This document shows, piece by piece, positions 1 to 8,363 of a DNA stretch of 64,000 nucleotides. The notes under the pieces were generated by a model that did not search any database, was not told where the DNA came from, and saw only the letters and a list, made by a program, of their open reading frames with translations. The position numbers and the translations under genes are program-made. Positions within the stretch are counted from its first letter, which is position 1, and each line of letters opens with the position of its first letter. This DNA comes from Mycolicibacterium chubuense NBB4 (GTDB lineage: Bacteria; Actinomycetota; Actinomycetes; Mycobacteriales; Mycobacteriaceae): NCBI RefSeq assembly GCF_000266905.1, contig NC_018027.1, forward strand, positions 2,418,001 through 2,482,000, read 5' to 3'.

Positions 1-794
1 GCCGCACTCATGAGCTCCTCGACCCGGGACTTCTCGGCGGCGTTGGCGAACAGGCCGTCCTTCTTGAAGTACGTGCCCACCACGGCGCCGTCGGCGACGC
101 TGAGCTGGGCGGCGACGTTCTCGGCCCGGACCCCGGTGTTGACGAACACGGGTACCGCGCCTGCCGCCGCCTTCACCACCTTCAGCGCCTCGGTGTCGGT
201 CGGGGCACCGGCCGTCGCGCCGGACACGCAGATGGCGTCCGGCAGTGTCGCGAAGACCGTGGTCCGTGTGATCGACGCCAGGTCGCGGTCGGCGAGGTAC
301 TGCGCCGACTCCGGCACGATGTTGAACAGCAGCTTCACCTCGGCGCCGCCGACCCGCGCGCGGTGGCGGGCGACCTCGCCGACATTGGTGTTCCACAGCC
401 CGAAGTCGCTGGCGTACACCCCGGTGAAGATCTCGCGGACGAACTTCGCGCCGGTGGCGACAGCCAGGTCGATCGAGGCCCGGCCGTCCCAGAGCACGTT
501 CACCCCGTAGGGCACCGAGAGGTCGGGCAGCAGCTCGCCGATGATCCTGGCCATGCTGATCGCCGTGATGGGCTCGGTCTTGGTCAGGTACGGCAGGCTG
601 AACTCGTTGCTGATCATGATGCCGTCGACGCCGCCGCTCTGCAGGGCGTCGAGTTCGGTGCGCGCGCGGTCGACGACCGCCGCGATGCCGCCCGCGCTGT
701 CGTAGCCGGGGTCGCCGGGTAGCGCGGACAGGTGCAGCATGGCGATGACGGGCTTGGCGACGTTGAAGACCTCGTCGAGCCAGGTGGTGGTCAC
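1..794 (-). CDS. BtpA/SgcQ family protein (partial, C-terminus off window)
   Basis: The reading frame is open from GTG at 794 to the left window edge, so the 3' end is missing. The translation starts VTTTWLDEVFNVAKPVIAML and continues with HLSALPGDPGYDS, a later PYGVNVLWDGRAS and GATAGAPTDTEALK, which is the pattern of the BtpA/SgcQ TIM-barrel family. Members occur in photosystem biogenesis and in sugar gene clusters; their reaction is generally unknown. A purine-rich AGAGAGAAAGG lies just before the GTG. It is the last visible gene of the minus-strand carbohydrate operon, 43 bases after the dehydrogenase stop, so a role in catabolism of the imported sugar or polyol is inferred. The family call is fairly sure; the function is not. 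Confidence 0.8.
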   Translation of the reverse strand, partial: MTTTWLDEVFNVAKPVIAMLHLSALPGDPGYDSAGGIAAVVDRARTELDALQSGGVDGIMISNEFSLPYLTKTEPITAISMARIIGELLPDLSVPYGVNVLWDGRASIDLAVATGAKFVREIFTGVYASDFGLWNTNVGEVARHRARVGGAEVKLLFNIVPESAQYLADRDLASITRTTVFATLPDAICVSGATAGAPTDTEALKVVKAAAGAVPVFVNTGVRAENVAAQLSVADGAVVGTYFKKDGLFANAAEKSRVEELMSA

Positions 795-837
795 TGTGTG
801 CCTTTCTCTCTTCTGTGAGGGGTCGGTGCGGACCCGG

Positions 838-1608
838 TCAGTCCATGTAGGCGCCGCCGTTGACGGCCAGCGCCTCGCCGGTGATGAAGCGCGCGTCATC
901 GGAGAGCAGGAACGCCACCGCACGCGCGACGTCCTCGGGCTGCTCGAGCCGGCCCAGGGGGGTGTCGCCGATCATCATGTCCCGCACGCCGTCGGTGGTG
1001 GTGCCGCGCAGCTGCGCCTCCCACTCCAATTCCCTTGACTGCATCGGGGTTTCGACAAACCCCGGGCACACGCAGTTGACGGTGATGCGGTGCTCGCCCA
1101 ACTCGTAGGCCATCGCCTGGGTCAGGCCCACGACGCCGAACTTCGAGGCGACGTAGTCCGCCAGGAACGGCACGCGGCCCTGCTTGCCCGCCATCGAGGC
1201 GGTGTTGACGATCGAACCGGCCACGCCGGCGCGCACCATCTCGCGCGCCGCGGCCTGCCCGCAGACGAACACGCCTTTGAGGTTGACGTCGACGGTCTGC
1301 TGGTAGCGCTCCACGGGCGCCTCCAGGAAGCGGTGCATGAACGAGATGCCGGCGTTGCTCACCCACGCGTGCAGTCCAAGCCGGCCCGCGACGTCGGACG
1401 CGACGGCCGAGGCCGCCTCGGCGGAGGTGACGTCCAGCTGCGCCGACTCGTGGCCGCGGTCCGGATTCGGCAGTGCCGCGGCGACATCGGCCGCCGCGGC
1501 GCCGTCGAGATCGGTGACGACGACGCGCCACTCCCGCCCCGCCAGCGTGCTCGCGATGGCACGACCGATGCCCGACCCTGCGCCGGTCACCACGACTGTT
1601 CTGGTCAT
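838..1608 (-). CDS. Short-chain dehydrogenase/reductase (probable polyol or sugar dehydrogenase)
   Basis: A 256-residue classical SDR. It has the dinucleotide motif TGAGSGIG at residues 8-15, the NAG motif (VSNAG) near 83-87, the catalytic Ser138 (NTASMAG) with Tyr152 and Lys156 (YVASK), and the C-terminal FITGEALAVNGGAYMD typical of the family. Start chosen at ATG 1608 because the Rossmann strand begins four residues later; upstream in-frame sequence is antisense to the ABC gene and not conserved-looking. It sits between the ABC ATPase and the BtpA gene, so it probably oxidises the imported polyol or sugar to a ketose for the FGGY kinase of the same operon. The substrate cannot be read from sequence. 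Confidence 0.88.
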   Translation of the reverse strand: MTRTVVVTGAGSGIGRAIASTLAGREWRVVVTDLDGAAAADVAAALPNPDRGHESAQLDVTSAEAASAVASDVAGRLGLHAWVSNAGISFMHRFLEAPVERYQQTVDVNLKGVFVCGQAAAREMVRAGVAGSIVNTASMAGKQGRVPFLADYVASKFGVVGLTQAMAYELGEHRITVNCVCPGFVETPMQSRELEWEAQLRGTTTDGVRDMMIGDTPLGRLEQPEDVARAVAFLLSDDARFITGEALAVNGGAYMD

Positions 1609-1636
1609 TTCGCTGCTTCGTCCTTTTCCGTTGTCG

Positions 1637-2698
1637 TCAGTCGGCGAGACGCCGGCCGGTGTGGGTGTCGAAGAAGTGGGTGGCGCCCTTGCGCACGGCG
1701 AGGTCCACCCCGGCGCCCTCGGTGATGCCGGACAGCCGCGCGGTCTCCATGACACTGGTCAGCACGGTGCCGCCCGCATCGAGTGTCACGATGGCTCTGG
1801 GCCCGAGATGCTCGACGAGCACGACGCGGGCCGCCCCGCCGTCGTCGCCGGGGTGCAGTGACAGGTCATCGGGCCGCACGCCGACCGTCACGGGTCCGTG
1901 CACCGGCGCGCGGTCGATCGGCAACCGGAATCCGTTGGGCTGCAGGAACTCGCCGTCTGACAGTTCACCGTCGAGCAGGTTCATCTTCGGGCTGCCGACG
2001 AACGCGGCGACGAAGGTGTCGGCCGGCCGGGCGTAGACCTCCTGCGGAGTGCCCTGCTGGGCGATCTCGCCGTCGCGCATGACCACCATGCGGTCCGAGA
2101 GCGTCATCGCCTCTTCCTGATCGTGGGTGACGTACACCGACGTGATGCCCAGGCGCCGCTGGATCTGCAGCAGTTCGGTTCTGGTCTCGACCCTCAGCTT
2201 GGCGTCGAGGTTGGACAGCGGTTCGTCGAACAGGAACACCGACGGCTCGCGGATGATCGCCCGGCCGATGGCCACCCGCTGCTGCTGGCCGCCGCTGAGG
2301 TCTTTGGGTTTGCGGCCCAGCATCTTCGACAGGCCCAGCGATTCCCCGATCTCGGTCGCGCGCGCCAACGCCTCGCGACGCGGCGTCTTCGACGCCCGCA
2401 GGGGGAATGCGATGTTCTCGACGACGGTCAGGTGCGGGTACAGCGCGTAGTTCTGGAACACCATGGCGATGTCGCGCTCGCGCGGCTGCAACGCGGTGAC
2501 GTCGCGCTCGCCGATGCTGATCGTCCCGGACGTGACGGTCTCGAGCCCGGCCAGCATGCGCAGCGTGGTCGACTTCCCGCACCCGGACGGCCCGACGAGC
2601 ACCGTGAACGATCCGTCAGGCAGCTCGAGGTCCAGGCCCGCGACGACGGACGTGGTGCCGTACGCCTTGGTGACGCCGGAGAATCGGACAGTTGCCAT
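1637..2698 (-). CDS. ABC transporter ATP-binding protein, MalK/UgpC type
   Basis: A 353-residue CUT1-type sugar ABC ATPase. It shows Walker A GPSGCGKST (about residues 37-45), the Q-loop in VFQNYALYPH, the signature LSGGQQQR, Walker B VFLFDEPLSNLD and the switch histidine in THDQEEA. The C-terminal third, with GVRPDDLSL and a TOBE-like region ending FFDTHTGRRLAD, is the regulatory domain usual for MalK/UgpC proteins. It should energise the two permeases encoded just upstream in the operon. Such ATPases are sometimes shared between several sugar importers. ATG 2698 is 24 bases after the permease stop. Confidence 0.93.
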   Translation of the reverse strand: MATVRFSGVTKAYGTTSVVAGLDLELPDGSFTVLVGPSGCGKSTTLRMLAGLETVTSGTISIGERDVTALQPRERDIAMVFQNYALYPHLTVVENIAFPLRASKTPRREALARATEIGESLGLSKMLGRKPKDLSGGQQQRVAIGRAIIREPSVFLFDEPLSNLDAKLRVETRTELLQIQRRLGITSVYVTHDQEEAMTLSDRMVVMRDGEIAQQGTPQEVYARPADTFVAAFVGSPKMNLLDGELSDGEFLQPNGFRLPIDRAPVHGPVTVGVRPDDLSLHPGDDGGAARVVLVEHLGPRAIVTLDAGGTVLTSVMETARLSGITEGAGVDLAVRKGATHFFDTHTGRRLAD

Positions 2699-2722
2699 GA
2701 AGTGCCAATCACCAACCCTTGC

Positions 2723-3538
2723 TCAGAATTTCACCGCGCCGCCGCTGATGCCCTGCACCAGCTTGCGCTGGATGAAGAAGCTCGCCACGACGACGGGAAT
2801 CACCGCGATGAGGATCGCCGCGCTCATCGAGCCGATCTGCACCCCGCGGAATGTGTTGAAGCCTGCGATCGCCACCGGCAGGATCGCCGCCTTGCCCGGT
2901 GCGAGGATGAGGCCGTAGAACAGGTCGTTCCAGGACAACGTGAAGCCGAAGATCGCCGCGGCGCCGATGCCGGGCAACACCTGGGGCAGCACCACCAGCC
3001 GGAACGCGGCGAAGCGGCCGAACCCGTCGACCTGGGCCTGTTCCTCCAACGAGCGGGGGACCGCCTCGAAGAACCCGATCAAGAACCAGGTGACCACGGG
3101 CAGAACGAAACTCAGGTGCGAGAAGATGACCGGCACCAGGGTGTCGGTGAGACGCAGCGCATACGCCATCGTCAGGAACGGGAACACCAGGACCGCTGGC
3201 GGCAGCACCTGGGCGGCCAGCATCCCGAAGCGGGTCAGGGTCCCCCCGGCGCGGTAGCGGGCGATCGCATAGGCGCCCATGCTGCCCACCACGACACTGA
3301 CTCCGACGGTCACCAGTGCGACGAGCGCGCTGCGGCCCGCGGCCCCGAGGATGCCCGACTCCAACACGTTGTGCCAGCTCGAGAACGTCGGGGCGAACAC
3401 GACCTGGAACGGATTGTTCAGCTGCTCAGGCGTTTTGAGGCTGGCCAGGGCGATCCACAGGATGGGGAAGCCCACGGTGATGCCCGCCGCCCACAGCAAC
3501 GTCACCCGCAGCACGGTCACCACGGAGGAGCGAGTCAT
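2723..3538 (-). CDS. ABC sugar transporter permease, MalG type
   Basis: A 271-residue inner-membrane permease with about six hydrophobic segments. It carries the EAA loop in the form EEQAQVDGFGRFAAFRLVVLPQVLPG, which contacts the ATPase. Start chosen at ATG 3538, which overlaps the TGA of the preceding permease by four bases (ATGA); the longer upstream frame is antisense shadow. The N-terminus, with LWAAGITVGFPILWIALASLKTPEQ, is typical of MalG-like subunits, which also have the large periplasmic-side segment before the second helix. It pairs with the adjacent MalF-like subunit. Confidence 0.92.
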   Translation of the reverse strand: MTRSSVVTVLRVTLLWAAGITVGFPILWIALASLKTPEQLNNPFQVVFAPTFSSWHNVLESGILGAAGRSALVALVTVGVSVVVGSMGAYAIARYRAGGTLTRFGMLAAQVLPPAVLVFPFLTMAYALRLTDTLVPVIFSHLSFVLPVVTWFLIGFFEAVPRSLEEQAQVDGFGRFAAFRLVVLPQVLPGIGAAAIFGFTLSWNDLFYGLILAPGKAAILPVAIAGFNTFRGVQIGSMSAAILIAVIPVVVASFFIQRKLVQGISGGAVKF

Positions 3539-4413
3539 CGCGGCCCGGCCCCGTCCGTGCGGGCCCTGTCCATCCGGCGGAACGCGATCACGATGACGGC
3601 CAGCACGAGGACCAGCACCACGAAGGCCATCGACGATGCCGATCCGAGCCGGAAGAACTGGATTCCGGTCTGATAGATGAAGTACTGCAGCGTCTCCGTC
3701 TCGGTGCCCGGCCCGCCGCGGGTGGTGGCGAACACGTACTCGAATACCTTCATCGCGTCGAGACAGCGCAGCAGGATCGCCACCACCAGCACCGGCGCCA
3801 GCAGCGGCAGCGTCACCCGGCGCAGCACGTACAGACCGCCGGCGCCGTCCACCCGGGCCGCGTCGAGCGGTTCCTTCGGGATCGACTCCAGACCGGCGAG
3901 CAGCAGCAGCACCATGAACGGCGTCCACTGCCACACGTCGATGAACGCCATCGTGAACAACGCGCGTCCGGGCCCGAAGAAGTCGTAGTCGACGCCGAAC
4001 GTCTTCAGCATCGCCGGGATCGCGCCGAGCTGGTCGTTGAGCAGGAACCGGAAGGTGAGCCCCACGGCGATCGGTGTGATGAACATCGGCGCGAGCAACA
4101 TCGATCGGGTGAGATCCCGGGCCCAGCGCTGCTTCTGCAGCGCCAGCGCGATGGCCAGGCCGATCACGAGTTCGAGACCGACCGCCACCACCACGTAGAG
4201 CGCGGTGGTGCCGAACGCGTGCCAGAAGGCCGTGTCGCCCAGTGTCGCGGTGTAGTTGGCGGCGCCCACCAGGGCGGGCGTGCCGTGATCGGTGAGCTTG
4301 TAATCGGTGACGCTGAGGTAGGCGGCGTAGCCGAGGGGGAAGCCGACCACCCCGACGAAAAGCGCGATGAGGGGGGCGACCATGCCGTGGGCAAATGTTG
4401 CTGGGGATCTCAC
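3535..4413 (-). CDS. ABC sugar transporter permease, MalF type
   Basis: A 292-residue membrane protein with six predicted helices and the EAA motif in PKEPLDAARVDGAGGLYVLRRVTLPLL. It forms the transport channel together with the following permease. Start at GTG 4413, preceded by AGGAG about ten bases upstream. It lies 52 bases after the binding-protein stop and overlaps the next permease by four bases, so the two are translationally coupled. Members of this family (CUT1) import oligosaccharides, glycerol phosphate and polyols. Confidence 0.92.
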   Translation of the reverse strand: MRSPATFAHGMVAPLIALFVGVVGFPLGYAAYLSVTDYKLTDHGTPALVGAANYTATLGDTAFWHAFGTTALYVVVAVGLELVIGLAIALALQKQRWARDLTRSMLLAPMFITPIAVGLTFRFLLNDQLGAIPAMLKTFGVDYDFFGPGRALFTMAFIDVWQWTPFMVLLLLAGLESIPKEPLDAARVDGAGGLYVLRRVTLPLLAPVLVVAILLRCLDAMKVFEYVFATTRGGPGTETETLQYFIYQTGIQFFRLGSASSMAFVVLVLVLAVIVIAFRRMDRARTDGAGPR

Positions 4414-4465
4414 GGTAGGTCTTCGCTCCTTTCGTGGGGTGGTCGGTTCCCGGCCCGGGGGCGCG

Positions 4466-5791
4466 TCAGCCCTGGATCTTCTCGGCCTCGGCCTGCGCGG
4501 CGGCCAGCGCGTCGTCGACGCTCTTGGTTCCGGCGACGGCTTCGTTGAGCTCGGTGCCGACTGCCTGGATCATCTCCTCACCGCTGGGCCCCTGGCTCAG
4601 GGGCGCCGAGTTGGCGAGCAGCTTCTCGACCGTCTGGTAGTACTCCGCGCCGAACTTGCCGTTCAGCACGGCCGGATTCTTCAGCGTGCTCTGCCGGATC
4701 GCGGCGCCGCCCTTCTCGGTGCGCGCGACGTCGTGCGGTTTGCTGGTGATCCAGGACGCGAATGCCCACGCGGCGTCCGGCGTGGCCGAGTTGGCGGGGA
4801 TCGCCCAGCTCCACGAGCCCAGCACCTGCTTGCCACCGGGGATGGTGGCCAGCTTGACCTTGCCCGCCGCGGGTCCCGAGCCGGGCTCGTTGATGGCGGG
4901 CAGCTGCCAGTTGTAGTTGATCATCGAGGCCGACTGGTTGGCCGACACCGAGCGCTGCGCCTCGTCCATGCTCCAGTTCAGGCTGTTGGCCGGTGCGGCG
5001 GTCTTGTAGGTGTCGATGTAGGCCTCGAGAGCGCGCTTGGCCTCCGGAGTGTTGAGCGTGAGCTTGCCGTCGGCGCCGTAGATGGAACCGCCGGCCGCGA
5101 ACAGCCAGTTGCCCCACTCCTCGAAGATCTTGTAGCCGCGCTGAGGCTGCATCGCGATGCCGGCCCGGTCGGGGGTCTTGAGCGCCTTGCTGGTCGAGAC
5201 GAGTTGGTCGAAGGTGGTGGGCACCTGCTGGTTGGCCGCGGCGAGATCGTCGGCGTTGTACAGGTATCCGAGCGCGTAGTTGTAGAACGGCACGCCGTAG
5301 CGCACGCCGTCGACGGTGGTGATGTCGGTCAGCGGCTTGAAGAAGTCGGCGGCGTCGTAGTCCGGCGTGCTGTCGATGCGCGCATCGAGGGGCTGCAGGA
5401 ACTTCGCCTTGGCGAAGTCGACCATCCACGGGTTGTCGACGACGATCAGGTCGTAGTTCGGCGACGACGACTGGAACGACGACACCAGCTTGTCGCGCAT
5501 CTGGTCGTAGGTGAGCGACTCGATGTTGACCGAGACTCCCGGGTAGTCCTTGTTGAAGTCGGCGACCATCGACTTGACGATGTCGGTGTCGGGCACGTTC
5601 TCCATCAGGATCCGCACCGTGCCCTTGACGTCCTTGGACACCTGGCCGGTCCCGGTGGCCTGCGTCTGTTCGGGGCCGCCGCTGCCGGCGCACCCGGACA
5701 GCGCCAGCGCGATGACGGCGAGCAGGGCCAGCACGGCGGAGTGGGCGATCCCGCGACTCCGCCGGGGAGTGGGAATTTGGCTGAATCTCAT
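4466..5791 (-). CDS. ABC transporter extracellular sugar-binding lipoprotein
   Basis: A 441-residue family 1 solute-binding protein. The N-terminus has basic residues (RRSRG), a hydrophobic stretch and the lipobox LSGC with Cys34, so it is an exported lipoprotein anchored to the outer face of the cytoplasmic membrane. The mature part has the usual pattern of these proteins, for example SYTDQM-like SLTYDQMRDKLVSSFQSSSPNYDLIVVDNPW and repeated aromatic residues suited to stacking on sugars. Start ATG 5791 has AAAGGAA about nine bases upstream; the 71-residue in-frame extension further upstream lacks signal-peptide logic. It lies between the kinase and the permeases and defines substrate specificity, which is probably a polyol or pentose but not determinable here. 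Confidence 0.92.
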   Translation of the reverse strand: MRFSQIPTPRRSRGIAHSAVLALLAVIALALSGCAGSGGPEQTQATGTGQVSKDVKGTVRILMENVPDTDIVKSMVADFNKDYPGVSVNIESLTYDQMRDKLVSSFQSSSPNYDLIVVDNPWMVDFAKAKFLQPLDARIDSTPDYDAADFFKPLTDITTVDGVRYGVPFYNYALGYLYNADDLAAANQQVPTTFDQLVSTSKALKTPDRAGIAMQPQRGYKIFEEWGNWLFAAGGSIYGADGKLTLNTPEAKRALEAYIDTYKTAAPANSLNWSMDEAQRSVSANQSASMINYNWQLPAINEPGSGPAAGKVKLATIPGGKQVLGSWSWAIPANSATPDAAWAFASWITSKPHDVARTEKGGAAIRQSTLKNPAVLNGKFGAEYYQTVEKLLANSAPLSQGPSGEEMIQAVGTELNEAVAGTKSVDDALAAAQAEAEKIQG

Positions 5792-5807
5792 GACGGCGCT
5801 GTTCCTT

Positions 5808-7385
5808 TCATCGGGTGTTGCGGGCGATTGCATGAGAGATGGGGGTCGTGGCGGTGCCGAGCTCCCGCCATGTCGCATAGGCCGCGTCGTAGGCGTCCCG
5901 GCGGGCCGGGTCCGGGGTGTAGGGCGTATCGAGCGTGACGAATCGGGCGGCGTCCGACCAGTCGTCGAGTGCACCCACGCCGAGGGCGGCGATGACCGCG
6001 GCACCCAGCGACGCCCCGGGATGGCCCCGCACCGGCAGCATGTCGCGGCCGAGCACGTCGGCGTGGATCTGTTTCCACAGCGTGGACTTCGAGCCGCCGT
6101 TGGTGATCATCACCCGCGTGAACGGGATGCCGATCTCGGCGAACACGTCGACGTGGTGGCGGAACCCGAACGCGATCGCCTCCAGCACCGACCGGTACAG
6201 GTCGGCCCGGGTGTGCCCGAGATGCATGCCGGCGAACACCCCGCGCAGGTCCGGATCGTGGATCGGGCTCTTCTCGCCGAGAAAGTAGGGGAGGCAGAGG
6301 ATCTCGGCGGGACCTCGGGCCGCGGCCTCGTCGTCGAGGACGGTCAGTTCGGGACCGCCGATGAGTGCCTGGAACCAGCGGATCAGGCTGCCGCTGGTGG
6401 CCATGCAGCCGTTGGGCAGCCAGTGGCCGGGCACGGGATGGGCGTCGAGATAGAGCCGTTCGTCGACGATCTCGGTATCGGTGGCGACCAGGATGTCACC
6501 CGCGCCGCCGAGTTTGACCAGCCCGTCGCCCGGGCGGTTCACCCCGGCCGCGTATGCCGACAGGACGTGGTCGGCACCGCCGACGACCAGTGCCGTGCCC
6601 TCACACAGACCCGTGGCTTCCGCTGCGCGCGAGCTCAATTCGCCGACCCGGACGCCGGGGCGGTGTACCGGTGCCAGGGTGGCCGGATCCAGTCCGGCGG
6701 CACGCACCACGACGTCGGCCACGCCGCCGGCGATGGTGAACAGCCCCGACTCCAGCGCCCAGTTCTGCTCGACGTGCACCGGGGCCCCCAGCGCCGTCAG
6801 CACCCAGTCGTACGAGCCCACCCAGTGGGCGGTGTCGCCGTAGACGTCGGGTTCGTGCCGGCGCAGCCACGCGATCGTCGGCGCCACCGACTGCTGGGTC
6901 AGCGCCGAGCCGGTCATGCGCACCAGGTCGACGTCCGACAGGGCCGCGGCGAGTTCGGCGACCTCGCGGTGCGCCCGCGCGTCGTTCTGGAGGATGGCCC
7001 GCCGCAACGGTTTCCCCGCGGCGTCCACCGCGACCACGGCGGGCACCATGCCCGAGGTCGCCACCGCGCCCACCTGCCCCGGCGCGACGCCGCTGGTGGC
7101 CAGCACCTCGCGGATCGACTCGACCACGTTGCGGTACCACTGCTCGGTGTCGGCCTCGGCGAACCCGGGCGCGGGCGAGTGCAGTGCCGTCTCCCGGGTC
7201 GCGGTGGCCACGATTGCGCGGGCTTCATCTGATGCGCGGCCCGCCGCGGTGTCTGATGCGCGGCCCCCCGCGGTGTCTGATGCGCGGCCCGCCGCGGTGT
7301 CTGATGCGCGGCCCGCCGCGGTGTCCAGCAGCACCGTCTTCGTGCCGGTGGTCCCGAGGTCGATCCCGACGGTGTAGCGCGTCAT
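5808..7385 (-). CDS. FGGY-family carbohydrate kinase (xylulokinase-like) with N-terminal repeat insert
   Basis: A 525-residue ASKHA-fold sugar kinase. The phosphate-binding GIDLGTTGTK is at residues 7-16; later family blocks include VGSYDWVLTALG, LVVGGADHVLSAYAAGV and ITNGGSKSTLWKQIHADVLGRD. It should phosphorylate the ketose made by the operon's dehydrogenase. Odd feature: residues about 22-53 are four consecutive copies of an eight-residue unit DTA(A/G)GRAS, inserted where the family has a short hairpin turn between two strands. The frame stays open, so the enzyme may be active. ATG 7385 overlaps the DeoR stop by four bases. Xylulokinase is the nearest recognised relative; the exact substrate is unknown. 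Confidence 0.88.
   Translation of the reverse strand: MTRYTVGIDLGTTGTKTVLLDTAAGRASDTAAGRASDTAGGRASDTAAGRASDEARAIVATATRETALHSPAPGFAEADTEQWYRNVVESIREVLATSGVAPGQVGAVATSGMVPAVVAVDAAGKPLRRAILQNDARAHREVAELAAALSDVDLVRMTGSALTQQSVAPTIAWLRRHEPDVYGDTAHWVGSYDWVLTALGAPVHVEQNWALESGLFTIAGGVADVVVRAAGLDPATLAPVHRPGVRVGELSSRAAEATGLCEGTALVVGGADHVLSAYAAGVNRPGDGLVKLGGAGDILVATDTEIVDERLYLDAHPVPGHWLPNGCMATSGSLIRWFQALIGGPELTVLDDEAAARGPAEILCLPYFLGEKSPIHDPDLRGVFAGMHLGHTRADLYRSVLEAIAFGFRHHVDVFAEIGIPFTRVMITNGGSKSTLWKQIHADVLGRDMLPVRGHPGASLGAAVIAALGVGALDDWSDAARFVTLDTPYTPDPARRDAYDAAYATWRELGTATTPISHAIARNTR
7228..7323 (-). repeat. Four tandem copies of a 24-bp coding repeat inside the kinase gene
   Basis: Units run 7228-7251, 7252-7275, 7276-7299 and 7300-7323. 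Read on the plus strand each begins TCTGATGCGCGG; unit 2 differs from the others by a single base (G to C), which changes one Ala to Gly. The repeat length is a multiple of three, so copy-number changes would keep the frame and add or remove eight residues of the kinase. Confidence 0.95.
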
Positions 7386-8209
7386 CGCACCCCCGCAGCC
7401 GCCGCGTCGGACGGCGAATCGTCCTGTCCGGCAACGCAGATGACCTCGACTCCGGCGCCACGTGCGGCGACCAGCGCGGGATGGCTCACCGGGCCGTCGC
7501 TGACGATGACCTGGATCTGGGACAGCGCGGCGATGCTGACGAATGTGACGCGGCCGAGTTTGCTCTTGTCGGCCGCGACGATGACGCGGTCCGCGCGGCG
7601 GCTCGCCGCGCGCTTGACCCGGCTCTCGGCCTGGTGGTAGTCGGAGATCCCGCGGTCACCGTCGATGCCCGCGACACCCATCACGTAGGTGTCGCAGTTG
7701 TAGTTGGCCAGCGTGTCCTCGGCGCTGGGACCGATGAGGCTGAGCTCTCCGGCACGCAGCTCCCCGCCGGTGAGCACCACGGTGGTGTCGGGTTCGTCGA
7801 CGAGCGCCAGCGCGACGAGCACGCTCGGTGTCACGACGGTCAGGCCGAGTCCGCGGCCCCGCAACGAGTTGGCCACGGCCAGCGCGGTGCTGCCCGAATC
7901 GAGGATCAGCGTCTCGTTCACGCCGATCAGGTCCGCCACGACGTCGGCGATGTGGATCTTCTCCTGCGCGGCATCGGCCATGCGCGTGGCGAACGACGGT
8001 TCGGTGTCCTTGCCCTGCACCGGAATTGCGCCACCGACCACCCGGCGCACTACACCGGCGGCCTCGAGTGCCTCGACGTCGCGCCGGATCGTCATCTCCG
8101 AGACGTCGAACTCCGCGGCCAGCTCGGCGTACCCGACCTCGCGCGCGGATCGGACACGCTGTTCGATCCGGTCCCTGCGAGTTCTCACGTCCACGGTGCC
8201 TGGTCCCAT
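7382..8209 (-). CDS. DeoR-family transcriptional regulator of the sugar operon
   Basis: About 275 residues. The N-terminal helix-turn-helix is ELAAEFDVSEMTIRRDVEALEAAGVVRRVVGGA, the DeoR signature, and the C-terminal DeoRC sensor domain has LILDSGSTALAVA, VVTPSVLVALAL and VAADKSKLGRV. These regulators usually repress sugar operons and respond to a phosphorylated sugar. It is the first gene of the minus-strand operon and overlaps the kinase start by four bases. Start is uncertain: ATG 8209 fits the family length but has no clear Shine-Dalgarno; ATG 8251 has GAGG nine bases upstream but adds 14 unusual residues; GTG 8194 or 8188 would give a leader closer to the HTH. The putative operator at 8213-8227 lies immediately before ATG 8209. 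Confidence 0.9.
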   Translation of the reverse strand: MGPGTVDVRTRRDRIEQRVRSAREVGYAELAAEFDVSEMTIRRDVEALEAAGVVRRVVGGAIPVQGKDTEPSFATRMADAAQEKIHIADVVADLIGVNETLILDSGSTALAVANSLRGRGLGLTVVTPSVLVALALVDEPDTTVVLTGGELRAGELSLIGPSAEDTLANYNCDTYVMGVAGIDGDRGISDYHQAESRVKRAASRRADRVIVAADKSKLGRVTFVSIAALSQIQVIVSDGPVSHPALVAARGAGVEVICVAGQDDSPSDAAAAGVR

Positions 8210-8212
8210 CTC

Positions 8213-8312
8213 TGTGGAAAATTCACAGCGACACTGCGCTTTTGCGGGCATTCTGGCTGACCTCGCTCGCGAGGTGGTGTGAATCTATAACAGCCGGTGT
8301 GCACTGTCCACA
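8213..8312. promoter_or_regulatory. Three TGTG-N7-CACA-type sites at the head of the DeoR operon
   Basis: Sites are 8213-8227 (minus strand reads TGTGAATTTTCCACA), 8278-8292 (plus strand TGTGAATCTATAACA) and 8298-8312 (plus strand TGTGCACTGTCCACA). Sites 1 and 2 share 11 of 15 bases and sites 1 and 3 share 12 of 15. Sites 1 and 3 are 85 bases apart, close to eight helical turns, and sites 2 and 3 are 20 apart. They lie between the divergent DeoR operon and the DUF389 gene. Autoregulatory operators for the DeoR protein are inferred. Confidence 0.5.
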
Positions 8313-8363
8313 CTTCTTCGCTGGAGAGTTCATTTCCGGTACCGAGGCGGTTACCGTGCGCCG

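Noticed and set aside
8262..8275. CCTCG-CTCG-CGAGG palindrome near the DeoR operon head
   Set aside because: Short GC palindrome, expected by chance, and unrelated to the TGTG-N7-CACA sites.
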